Below are positions 25,101-33,362 of a stretch of DNA of 64,000 nucleotides, piece by piece (the stretch's first letter is position 1; the number at the start of each line of letters is the position of its first letter). Both the position numbers and the translations under genes were made by a program. The DNA comes from Bacteroidota bacterium (lineage in GTDB: Bacteria > Bacteroidota > Ignavibacteria > Ignavibacteriales > Ignavibacteriaceae): contig JAIUOE010000003.1 of assembly GCA_020161395.1 (NCBI GenBank), forward strand, positions 248,001 through 312,000, written 5' to 3'. The notes below the pieces were generated by a model. That model saw only the letters and a list, made by a program, of their open reading frames with translations, was not told where the DNA came from and ran no database searches.

Positions 25101-27296
25101 ATGGACAGGCTCTCCCAACCCGTAAGTATCCTACCTCTGATCGGTCCTGCGAGAGCAAAGGCATTCAAGAGTGCAGGCTTGAATACGGTAAGGGATATAC
25201 TGTTCTACTTCCCTTTCAGACATATCGACCGGACCACAATCCTGACAATCGGGAAAGCTTATGAACATGTAAAAAAGGGGTATACGGGCGAAATCACACT
25301 GATTGGAAAGGTGCAGGAATCAAAAGTGATGCACTTCGGCAATAAAAAAGTGCTCGCTGTGAGGGTAATCGAAAACACTGCAGAACTTGATTGCATCTGG
25401 TTTCAGGGAATTGAGTATTTCGCCAAAACTTTTCAGACCGGACAAACCCTTGCCATCTCAGGGAAACCATCCCTCTCCAAAAGAGGTGATTTCCAGATAA
25501 TGCACCCTGCTTTTGACAAGCTGACAAACGAAGAGAGTGAAAACTTCTTCAACACGGGAAAAATAATCCCTGTTTATTCAGTAAATCAGTTTTTCAAAGA
25601 AGCCAATCTCGGCGAAACAGGAATCAGAAAAATAATCGAGGGAGCGCTTGACAGGTACCTCCCCGTTGTCCACGAAACTCTTCCCAAATATATCCTCGAA
25701 AAAATCGAGCTGCTGCCGCTACAGTCTACAATAAAAGCGCTGCACCTGCCCGAATCGATGGATATTATCACTAAAGCCCGTCACCGTCTGAAATTTGAGG
25801 AATTCTTCTACTATCAGTTGAATGCCTTCTCAAAAAAAGAACGCTATAAAAAGGAATCGAATGGTATTGAATTTAAACCAAGAACCTCGTTTATCAAAGA
25901 TTTCCTGAACTCACTCCCCTTTTCCTTAACCAAGGCACAGCTTAAAGTACTGCACGAAATTAAGCTTGACATGCTCTCCCCTCAGCCTATGATGAGACTA
26001 CTTCAGGGGGATGTGGGAAGTGGCAAAACGGTTGTTTCCCTCATCTCGATGTTGATTGCGGTCGATTCAGGTTTTCAGTCTGCTTTGATGGTCCCAACGG
26101 AAGTGCTTGCATCGCAACATTTTAAGTCGATTTCAAAACTTCTGAGTAACATTAAATCCTCCGAAGCCACCACTTCCCCTGTGATTGAAATTTTGACCGG
26201 AAGCACAAAAACAAAAGAAAAAAAGAGAATTCTCGAGGCTTTGGCAGGTGGTGAAATCGACATCATTGTCGGTACGCACGCCCTGTTCGAGGAAAACATT
26301 GAATTCAAAAATCTTGGTTTTCTTGTAATAGATGAACAGCACAGATTCGGTGTGGAACAAAGGGCAAGACTGATGAGAAAATCAGCAACTCCCGATGTTC
26401 TTGTTATGACCGCCACTCCAATTCCGAGAACTCTGTCTCTGACAGTCTTTGGCGAACTGGATGTCTCCATTATTGATGAGTTGCCTGCAAACAGAATTCC
26501 GGTTAGAACAGCCATCCGCGGAGAATCAGCTTTATCCGGAATCTATGATTTTATCAGGTCACGAGTGCGGGAGGGTCGTCAGGCGTTTATAGTCTTTCCC
26601 CTTGTTGAGGAATCGGAAAAACTGGACTTAAAAGCCGCTGAACAGGGATTCACCGAAATCTGCACGCATTGGCTCCCCGATCTAAAAATCGTTCTCCTGC
26701 ACGGTAGAATGAAATGGAACGAAAAAGAGGAGATAATGAACAGGTTCGCCGCCGGTGAATACGATATTCTCGTCTCCACGACAATTATTGAAGTGGGTGT
26801 TGATATCCCAAATGCTACAGTGATGGTAATTAATGAAGCCCATCGTTTTGGTCTTTCACAGCTACATCAGCTCAGGGGAAGAATCGGGAGAGGTGCTTCC
26901 CAATCATACTGTATTCTCGTTACTAAAAATGAAATTGTAGCCTCTGCAGCAAGAATCAAACAAAAAGCAGAATACCTCCCACAGGCTGTGATGGAGAGAC
27001 TCAGGTCGATTACCCGCTTAAAGGCAATGGAAGAAAGCAGTGACGGTTTTAAGCTGTCCGAAATTGATCTGAAAATGCGGGGTCCCGGCGATATCTTTGG
27101 CAAAAAACAGAGTGGTATCCCTGAATTTAAATACTGTGACCTCGCGAATGATTCTGCAATTATGTTAAAAGCCAAAGACCTCGCCCAAAATATCATTCAG
27201 AACGACCCCGGACTTAAGCTGCCTGAACATCAAATCATCGGAGAGACGCTTGAAGCACAAATTGCTTCCGGTGACAACTTTTATGGAGTCGGCTAA
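25101..27296 (+). CDS. recG: ATP-dependent DNA helicase RecG
   Basis: The 731-residue protein has the RecG order: an N-terminal OB-fold wedge domain (about 1-250) that grips branched DNA, then a helicase core with motif I LLQGDVGSGKT, motif II VIDEQHRFG, motif III TATPIPRT, and motif VI region QLRGRIGRG, followed by the RecG C-terminal region. It remodels stalled replication forks and Holliday junctions. Length is normal for the family (about 690-830). The last bases overlap the end of the convergent alkD gene by 4. Confidence 0.95.
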   Translation: MDRLSQPVSILPLIGPARAKAFKSAGLNTVRDILFYFPFRHIDRTTILTIGKAYEHVKKGYTGEITLIGKVQESKVMHFGNKKVLAVRVIENTAELDCIWFQGIEYFAKTFQTGQTLAISGKPSLSKRGDFQIMHPAFDKLTNEESENFFNTGKIIPVYSVNQFFKEANLGETGIRKIIEGALDRYLPVVHETLPKYILEKIELLPLQSTIKALHLPESMDIITKARHRLKFEEFFYYQLNAFSKKERYKKESNGIEFKPRTSFIKDFLNSLPFSLTKAQLKVLHEIKLDMLSPQPMMRLLQGDVGSGKTVVSLISMLIAVDSGFQSALMVPTEVLASQHFKSISKLLSNIKSSEATTSPVIEILTGSTKTKEKKRILEALAGGEIDIIVGTHALFEENIEFKNLGFLVIDEQHRFGVEQRARLMRKSATPDVLVMTATPIPRTLSLTVFGELDVSIIDELPANRIPVRTAIRGESALSGIYDFIRSRVREGRQAFIVFPLVEESEKLDLKAAEQGFTEICTHWLPDLKIVLLHGRMKWNEKEEIMNRFAAGEYDILVSTTIIEVGVDIPNATVMVINEAHRFGLSQLHQLRGRIGRGASQSYCILVTKNEIVASAARIKQKAEYLPQAVMERLRSITRLKAMEESSDGFKLSEIDLKMRGPGDIFGKKQSGIPEFKYCDLANDSAIMLKAKDLAQNIIQNDPGLKLPEHQIIGETLEAQIASGDNFYGVG

Positions 27297-27973
27297 CCCA
27301 GTTTTGCCTGCAATCTTGGGGAAGTAAGATGTTTCACGCAGTCAGGTGCCTCACATGAGTTGTCGCCGTAATCAACCACCACTTTTCCTATTCTTTTGGC
27401 AACTGCGACTGCTTTTTCATTCAGTTCCTTGTTGATCTGACCTAAACCGAGAAGACAATTATTCATTGCGTCTTTTACAAAATTTTCCTCGGAATTTATT
27501 TCCATTTCAATCCGGTCGATGATGGCAGTGGCGAACCCGACATTCACCGGTTTTTCGGCACTTATTACACCCGAAAGCATTGCAAACCCCATCCTGCGCT
27601 TCAGATTGTCTTTTTCATTGATCCACTCGAGCACCAGTTCCCTTTTGAATGGAGCGTCCTTCAAGAGATTCGAAACATACGCGTAAGACATCATCCAGAA
27701 TTGTGTATGCTTTATCTGCTCTTCGACTCTCTCGCGTGTCAGAAGTTTTGGATCATCTGTAAGAACTGATAAAATCCTGCAATCATAGACGGGCTCCTCC
27801 CACAACTCCCTCGCCAGCTTGGGATCCTTCTTGATATTTTTCGCAAAGGTTTTCAGTTTGGTCAGTCCGATACCGTAGGTTGACATCTCATTTAATCCTG
27901 CTTTGCTCCATGATTTTATCCCCCTCTCATCCTTATTTTCCTCGAGCCACTCTTTAATTTCATTAAGCGTCAT
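27293..27973 (-). CDS. AlkD-like DNA alkylation repair protein
   Basis: The 226-residue helical protein resembles the AlkD/DNA alkylation repair HEAT-repeat family, for example ELWEEPVYDCRILSVLTDD and HTQFWMMSYAYVSNLL with its aromatic residues. Such enzymes excise alkylated bases through a curved HEAT surface rather than by base flipping. I place the start at the ATG at 27973 (MTLNEIKEW), because the longer open frame upstream overlaps the divergent lipoprotein gene and carries an odd, unconserved N terminus. The gene converges with recG, which may be a loose DNA-repair grouping. Activity of this member has not been shown. Confidence 0.82.
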   Translation of the reverse strand: MTLNEIKEWLEENKDERGIKSWSKAGLNEMSTYGIGLTKLKTFAKNIKKDPKLARELWEEPVYDCRILSVLTDDPKLLTRERVEEQIKHTQFWMMSYAYVSNLLKDAPFKRELVLEWINEKDNLKRRMGFAMLSGVISAEKPVNVGFATAIIDRIEMEINSEENFVKDAMNNCLLGLGQINKELNEKAVAVAKRIGKVVVDYGDNSCEAPDCVKHLTSPRLQAKLG

Positions 27974-28034
27974 CTTTTTCTCACTTCCTTTTATTAAAAA
28001 ATCTATATTGCATATTAAAAAAAATACGGTTCCT

Positions 28035-28508
28035 ATGAAAAAGATTTTTTTCGCCATCACTCTTCTGTCTCTTTTCCTCCCGGGTTGTGTGAGAGAAAAC
28101 AAACAACCGCAGGAGAATTTCCATGTCTTTAATACCATCGACAAACTTTTCAAAGCCTTCGAAACAAGAGATACCCTCTCCCATGACACACTCTGGTTCA
28201 AATCGCCCGAACTGGTAGTCTTCGGACTCTACGACAAATCAGAATTTTTCGGTTGGGACGAAACACGCAAACACCTCGTGCAGGCTGCCAAAACGATGCA
28301 GGCAGCACATTTTACCATAAAATGTAAAGAAATCAGACTGTCCCAATCAAAAACCACCGCCTGGTTTGCCATCATTGCCGACCAGCAATACCAGACTTCT
28401 GCCGGCGTATTCGAAAACAACAATATCCGCTACACCGGTGTCCTCGAAAAGCACGGCTCCCGGTGGCTAATCACTCAGTTCCATGGATCACTACCAAAAA
28501 TAAAATGA
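28035..28508 (+). CDS. SnoaL/NTF2-like lipoprotein
   Basis: The 157-residue product starts with a lipoprotein signal peptide (MKKIFFAITLLSLFLPGC). The mature part looks like an NTF2/SnoaL-like fold of the DUF4440 kind: an early helical region (NTIDKLFKAFETRDTLSH) and C-terminal strands ending YTGVLEKHGSRWLITQFHGS. Members are small cone-shaped proteins with diverse roles, so function is open. I chose the ATG at 28035 for the lipobox; the longer frame has no such signal. It diverges from alkD across about 60 bases. A long heptamer array begins 9 bases after its stop codon. Confidence 0.7.
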   Translation: MKKIFFAITLLSLFLPGCVRENKQPQENFHVFNTIDKLFKAFETRDTLSHDTLWFKSPELVVFGLYDKSEFFGWDETRKHLVQAAKTMQAAHFTIKCKEIRLSQSKTTAWFAIIADQQYQTSAGVFENNNIRYTGVLEKHGSRWLITQFHGSLPKIK

Positions 28509-28517
28509 AAGACGAAG

Positions 28518-28637
28518 TCTGATGTTTGAAGTTTGAAGTTTGAAGTCTGATGTTTGATGTTTGATGTTTGATGTTTGATGTTTGATGTTTGAAGTCTGAT
28601 GTTTGAAGTTTGAAATTTGATGTTTGATGTTTGATGT
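28518..28637. repeat. Heptamer array (TTTGATG/TTTGAAG)
   Basis: About 17 consecutive 7-bp units, mostly TTTGATG, TTTGAAG and TCTGATG, form an uninterrupted tract. The same family, on the other strand, occurs at 37560-37622 and 58950-59026. Confidence 0.92.
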
Positions 28638-28650
28638 TGGAAAATCCGCC

Positions 28651-28719
28651 CATTACTGCATTATTGCATTATTGGATTATTGCATTATTGGATTATTGCA
28701 TTACTGCATTACTGCATTA
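28651..28719. repeat. 8/16-bp array (GCATTATT/GGATTATT)
   Basis: About eight 8-bp units alternate between GCATTATT or GCATTACT and GGATTATT. This is the reverse complement of the array after korB at 19805-19880. Confidence 0.9.
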
Positions 28720-28720
28720 A

Positions 28721-28750
28721 AAAAAAAAGACTCCCTCTTGCGAAGGAGCC
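28721..28750 (-). terminator. Terminator of the TonB receptor/T9SS operon
   Basis: On the minus strand GGCTCC pairs with GGAGTC (one G-U pair), followed by nine T. It lies about 30 bases past the stop codon of the T9SS gene. Confidence 0.75.
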
Positions 28751-28779
28751 CCGGTGTCGAAGTATGTTGAGTAGAGGTA

Positions 28780-30372
28780 CTATTTCAACAAGTTCATTGT
28801 GCGGTTAATGTTTTTTGTTCCTGACTCGAGTCTGTAAACATAAACACCGCTGGAAAGATTGTCTGCCTGCCAATCAACTTCATAAGTGCCGGCTGCTCTG
28901 AATTCATTTACCAGCTCAGCTACCTGTCTGCCAAGTACATCGTAAACTGAAAGTTTTACATTGCCGGCTTCAGGAAGGGCAAATCTGATTTTAGTGGATG
29001 GGTTGAATGGATTCGGATAATTCTGCGACAATTCAAAATCAGCAGGAGTGCCTGAAAGAAGGTCTTCCTTCACACTTGTTGCACCTGACGGATTAAAGTT
29101 TGCCCAGCCTGCTGTCCAGTCTGTACTTCCAAAAGCACCAACGAAAGTGGCAGTTGGATCAAAGAAGGCATCGGTTGGAGGAGTCAAACCTCCTGTAAGA
29201 AGTGGTGAGCCGGAAACAAGAGTGGCGTTTGGTGAGGCAAGATTAAAAGGATTCACCATCTGAAGATCGGCTGCTGCTGAGAATGTTCTGCCGCTCATAG
29301 TTGTGTTGAACCAGTTTGCAATATTAAAAGTACCATTGGAACTCGCTGTATCGAGAAGCTTGTTGCACTGGGCAATGACAGAATTTTTTACATACATGGT
29401 AGAGTTGGCGGCACCATTGATAGTACCTTTGCTGTCGAGGAGAATTCCTGTGGGCCATCCCACTATTACCGCATTGGCAATTCTGTTCTGTGAATTTCTG
29501 CGCAGGTGCATCCCTCTTCTGTAGAGGCTGTTTATCTGCTGCCCTGTCGTTGAAATCGGTCCAATCAGGGTTACATTCCACCATTCGGGTGAAGTAAGAG
29601 GCTGATTTGTTGAGCCTGTTCCGTCGTTGTCCGATTCAAACCCGTTCGAACCTGACTGATCAGCTATTTCAGGGTCTCTTAATCCAAAAAGGAACTGAAG
29701 TTTTCCGGTATAACCAAAATCGGTATCGAAATCGTCATCCCATCCTCTGAAAGCAATGAGATATTTTGCGTTCACAGTTCCACCGAAAAATTCAAAGGAG
29801 TCGTCACCGCTGTAGGAAACCTGAATATACTCGAGTACAGTCCCTCTCCCTACTCCACCAAGTGTGAGACCATTTATTTCGTTATTCAGTGAGAAAGCGA
29901 TACCGGGGTATTCGATTCTTACATATCTAAGCACGCCACTGTTGTCATCAGGATTGTTACCGCCATAGGAATCTCCGGGTCCTTCTATTGAAGTGGTGCC
30001 ACCGGGTACATTTATGGGTGCATTTCCGAGAATGATCACACCACCCCAGTCGCCGTATGTTGGAGGTCTGCTTGCGCCGGGTTTGGTAAACTCGGAAGTG
30101 AAAACGATTGGCTGGCTGACAGTTCCTTCCGCATAGATTTTACCGCCGGGTTTCACAACCAGTGAACCCTGAGTTGAATTCTCACCGTAGATCTTTGTTC
30201 CGGCTTGAATATTCAGGATACCACCCGACTGTACTCTCACAAAACCTCTTAACAGATAGGTGTTGTTTGAAGTCAGATTGACTGTGGTTGTGATATCACC
30301 TTCCAAAACCGTTTGAGCGAAAGCTGAAACCGCCAGTAAAAGTGTGAAAACGAAAGTTAATGATTTAGACAT
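28780..30372 (-). CDS. T9SS-exported beta-helix-like surface protein
   Basis: The 530-residue protein has an N-terminal signal peptide (MSKSLTFVFTLLLAVSAFAQ) and a middle region rich in short repeating strands (LRGFVRVQSGGILNIQAGTK, LVVKPGGKIYAEGT) that suggests a beta-helix. The last 80 residues form a T9SS sorting domain with NYPNPFNPSTKI and ending in MNLLK. It should be moved across the outer membrane and anchored or released outside. It lies 31 bases downstream of a TonB-dependent receptor gene, so the two are probably one operon and may work on the same ligand. What it binds is unknown. Confidence 0.82.
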   Translation of the reverse strand: MSKSLTFVFTLLLAVSAFAQTVLEGDITTTVNLTSNNTYLLRGFVRVQSGGILNIQAGTKIYGENSTQGSLVVKPGGKIYAEGTVSQPIVFTSEFTKPGASRPPTYGDWGGVIILGNAPINVPGGTTSIEGPGDSYGGNNPDDNSGVLRYVRIEYPGIAFSLNNEINGLTLGGVGRGTVLEYIQVSYSGDDSFEFFGGTVNAKYLIAFRGWDDDFDTDFGYTGKLQFLFGLRDPEIADQSGSNGFESDNDGTGSTNQPLTSPEWWNVTLIGPISTTGQQINSLYRRGMHLRRNSQNRIANAVIVGWPTGILLDSKGTINGAANSTMYVKNSVIAQCNKLLDTASSNGTFNIANWFNTTMSGRTFSAAADLQMVNPFNLASPNATLVSGSPLLTGGLTPPTDAFFDPTATFVGAFGSTDWTAGWANFNPSGATSVKEDLLSGTPADFELSQNYPNPFNPSTKIRFALPEAGNVKLSVYDVLGRQVAELVNEFRAAGTYEVDWQADNLSSGVYVYRLESGTKNINRTMNLLK

Positions 30373-30403
30373 GTTGCCTCATTATATTGTTGATGATTGT
30401 TTA

Positions 30404-33178
30404 TCAAAACTTCCAGGAAACGCCCAGAGACATGTCGCTTCCTCTTTTTATTCTGCTCGAAGCTCTGTCACCCAATGGTGATTTTTGCATTGCTATGTAA
30501 TCCTGTGCGAGCAGATTCTTTACTGTAAACTTAAGTGTAAGTGATTCCATGATTCTTTGAGAAACCGAAATGTCGACCTGATCTCTCGGAAGCTCAACGA
30601 TATCTCCAAGACCGGCAAAGCCGACTTTCAAAATTTTCTGTCCAACTTTGTTGTAAACCAGTGATGCAGAGAACCCGCCTTCAAAATTGTCATAGTACAG
30701 ACCGGCATTCAATACATATTCTGCCTGACCTTGCATAGGTCTTGTTGCTTCCTGATATGTGGACTGTGTATTGCCGGTTTCAAATTCAACCTCTGACTTG
30801 ATCCAGGTTGCATTTCCTACGAAAGCCAGACCAAAAAGTGTCGGACTTATGAAATCAAGTGATTTTCTCACTTCGAGTTCAAGTCCAAAATTGTTTGCGC
30901 TTTTAGCATTTTTGAATCCTCTGATTGGTTCGAATGATGAGGAAGGAAGAAAAACCTGCTCGATCGGGTCAGCGAAATTTTTATAGAAGAGTCCGACTGC
31001 AAACATGTCCGCAGCTCTTGCAGGATAATACTCGAATCTGAGGTCATAATTTGTTACGAGTGTTCGTTTCAGATCAGGATTTCCCTGTACAATTTCATTT
31101 TCAAGAAAATCAAAATAGCTGAATGGTGCAGTCTCTCTGAATTCAGGTCTTGCCAGTGTTTTGGTATAAGCAAGTCTTACATTCATCTGTTCCGTTGGCT
31201 GAATGGTAAGATTGACACTTGGAAGAATGTCGTTATATTCAGGTTTGCTCTTCACATTCTCACCGGTAAGGGTTTTCGATGAGAGTTCCAGTTCCGATTT
31301 TTCATATCTGAAGCCGGTGATAAGTTTTACTATCTCAAAAAGAGAGAAATCGAGTGCAAAGTATGATGCCAGAATTGTCTGGTTCGACTGATATGAATCA
31401 GACGGTTTCGTCATCTCTGTTATCTGGATGAAATTTGGAACAATGTTTTCATCCTTGAATATCTGATCAACTGAAAGCTGAAGAATGCTGTCCTCTTTTG
31501 CGAAATTGCCGCCGGGTACATTTTTGTAACCGAAACTCCTTGCACCAAATTCACGGTTTTTGAAGTCAAAAGCGAAACCTGCTTTTATTGAAGGGAGATT
31601 CGGATCTTCAAAAGGCTTAAGATTGAAATCGACATTTGCACCACGATTGATGTCTGTAAGTCCGGCAAAATATCTGGTTGCAACCGACTGATCCATCTGG
31701 AATCTTAACGGCTGGTCTGTCTCATCAAGAAGTCTGGAGTAGACAAATCTTCTTGCGTCGGGTTCATCTCTTTTTGATATCGCATAATTTGCATTCCACA
31801 TTACTCTCAATCCCTGTAAAACATCGAGGTAGTGTTCACCAAGAAGCTGTGTGGAAAGAAGATTTCTGGTTACATATCTTAAGGTTGTCTGCTCTCTGTA
31901 ATCAGGATTGGTGTAGTAGTCACCTTTGTATTTCGTCACTTCGTCATCGGAGTTCTGGCTGAATACATTTTTCCAGCTTACCTTATTGTTTGCTCCGATT
32001 CTGTAGGAGAGATTTAACAATCCTCCCATCATTACCGAATTTCTGTAGTTGTTGCCTTTGTATTCAAATCTCGGACCTGAGAAAGTATAGTTGTTTCTTT
32101 CGAGTGATTCAGCTTCATTCGAGTTTGAATATGTGACTGAGGCAATAACTCCCAAAAGATGGTCTTCAAGAAACGAAAATCTGTTTCCGAGAGAGATGTT
32201 AAAACCTGTATTCATCGGAAGAGAGGTGTTCGAGGTAGCCCATTTGTTGGAGAATGATCGACCGATTGTCTGCAAAGCAACAGGGTCTGCACTGCTCAGT
32301 CTGCCTGAGGGTACTGACGAAGGAAGGGCTCTGGTACCGTCATCATTCCCAAGCCATCTTCTGCCACCCTGGTAGGTTAGTGCGTCTTTTCCCGTTCCGA
32401 ATGTGTTGTAGCTGGATGAAAGACTGAGATTTATGAAAAATCTGTCGGGGAATTCAATGGTCTTGATGTGTACCAGACCGCCGGAAAAGTCTGCCGGCTT
32501 GTCGGGAGTAAAGGTTTTTGAAGTTACAATGCTCTCAATCAGGTTCGCAGGGAAAATATCGTATGAAAATGACTTCTTCTCGGGGTCAGTGCTGGGCAGG
32601 TTTGCTCCGTTGAGCATTGTATTGTTATATCTGTCACCAACTCCGCGAATGTAGGCGTATTTTCCATCTGTAATGGTTACTCCCGTCATCTTCTTTAGCA
32701 CATCGGCACCGTCTGAACTGCTCGTTTTACCTATCATTTCACCGGAGAAGCCTTCGACAATTTCAAGAGAGTTCTTCGAATTCTTTACCATCGATGTTTC
32801 TGTGTTTTGAAGAGCGTCTGCGGTTACAACCACTTCTTTCATTGTTGCAGTGGCAGCCTCAAGCGACACATCAATTTTCGTAGTCTGTCCCTCTTTTACA
32901 ACCACTTTTTCAATTTTCACAGCGTTGTAAGAGATGAAAGAAACTTTAATGGTATAAATACCCTCTGGAACTTTGGCAATTGTGTAGTTACCGTCCAGAT
33001 CGGCAGTTGCACCAAGTCTGGTTCCTTCCACGACGACATTTGCACCCGTTAAAAGATCACCGTTCGATTTATCTTTTATTTTTCCGGTGATGCTTCCTGT
33101 TTGGGCAAAAATTGCCGTTGTTGATAAAAACAGGAGAAGTATAAACTTCATTAAATTGTTCTCATTTGTGCGAATCAT
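30404..33178 (-). CDS. TonB-dependent receptor with CarboxypepD_reg-like domain
   Basis: The 924-residue outer-membrane receptor has a signal peptide ending in TAIFAQ, an N-terminal carboxypeptidase-regulatory-like beta-sandwich (about 30-115), a plug domain (about 125-250, with KKMTGVTITDGKYAYIRGVGD) and a 22-strand type barrel ending in SWKF. It imports a ligand using TonB energy. AGAGGAAACAA ahead of the ATG at 33178 supports this start over the ATG at 33151. A set of 11-bp-phased GTTAA repeats sits just upstream, overlapping where the -33 element would be, suggesting control by an OmpR/PhoB-type activator. Ligand unknown; phosphate-linked compounds are suggested only by the operator. Confidence 0.9.
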   Translation of the reverse strand: MIRTNENNLMKFILLLFLSTTAIFAQTGSITGKIKDKSNGDLLTGANVVVEGTRLGATADLDGNYTIAKVPEGIYTIKVSFISYNAVKIEKVVVKEGQTTKIDVSLEAATATMKEVVVTADALQNTETSMVKNSKNSLEIVEGFSGEMIGKTSSSDGADVLKKMTGVTITDGKYAYIRGVGDRYNNTMLNGANLPSTDPEKKSFSYDIFPANLIESIVTSKTFTPDKPADFSGGLVHIKTIEFPDRFFINLSLSSSYNTFGTGKDALTYQGGRRWLGNDDGTRALPSSVPSGRLSSADPVALQTIGRSFSNKWATSNTSLPMNTGFNISLGNRFSFLEDHLLGVIASVTYSNSNEAESLERNNYTFSGPRFEYKGNNYRNSVMMGGLLNLSYRIGANNKVSWKNVFSQNSDDEVTKYKGDYYTNPDYREQTTLRYVTRNLLSTQLLGEHYLDVLQGLRVMWNANYAISKRDEPDARRFVYSRLLDETDQPLRFQMDQSVATRYFAGLTDINRGANVDFNLKPFEDPNLPSIKAGFAFDFKNREFGARSFGYKNVPGGNFAKEDSILQLSVDQIFKDENIVPNFIQITEMTKPSDSYQSNQTILASYFALDFSLFEIVKLITGFRYEKSELELSSKTLTGENVKSKPEYNDILPSVNLTIQPTEQMNVRLAYTKTLARPEFRETAPFSYFDFLENEIVQGNPDLKRTLVTNYDLRFEYYPARAADMFAVGLFYKNFADPIEQVFLPSSSFEPIRGFKNAKSANNFGLELEVRKSLDFISPTLFGLAFVGNATWIKSEVEFETGNTQSTYQEATRPMQGQAEYVLNAGLYYDNFEGGFSASLVYNKVGQKILKVGFAGLGDIVELPRDQVDISVSQRIMESLTLKFTVKNLLAQDYIAMQKSPLGDRASSRIKRGSDMSLGVSWKF

Positions 33179-33208
33179 TTGTTTCCTCTATTTTTTTTCT
33201 TCGACGCT

Positions 33209-33266
33209 CCAAATAACGGGTTCAAATGTTAAGCTAATGTTAAGCGAAGGTTAAGCTATCGTTAAT
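33209..33266 (-). promoter_or_regulatory. PHO-box-like operator and promoter of the TonB receptor operon
   Basis: GTTAAGC begins at 33228, 33239 and 33250, and GTTAAT at 33261: four direct repeats at exactly 11-bp spacing. Response regulators of the OmpR/PhoB family bind direct repeats on this period, and cyanobacterial PHO boxes use a similar CTTAAC core. On the minus strand the block ends about 11 bases upstream of GTTATTTG (33216-33209), a -7-like element, which is the placement expected when an activator replaces the upstream promoter box. It is 50 bases before the receptor start. Confidence 0.5.
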
Positions 33267-33327
33267 ACTGAATACCCGTCACCGGAGCTCATGAAGAAGT
33301 GCATCTCAGTTCTAACGCTCTATTCCG

Positions 33328-33335
33328 TATATTTG
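33328..33335 (+). promoter_or_regulatory. -7 element of the nadE promoter
   Basis: TATATTTG matches the Bacteroidota TAnnTTTG element exactly, 27 bases before the nadE start codon. No TTTG is found at the usual upstream distance. Confidence 0.4.
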
Positions 33336-33362
33336 GGGTTTGATTAATAAAAATTTGAGACA

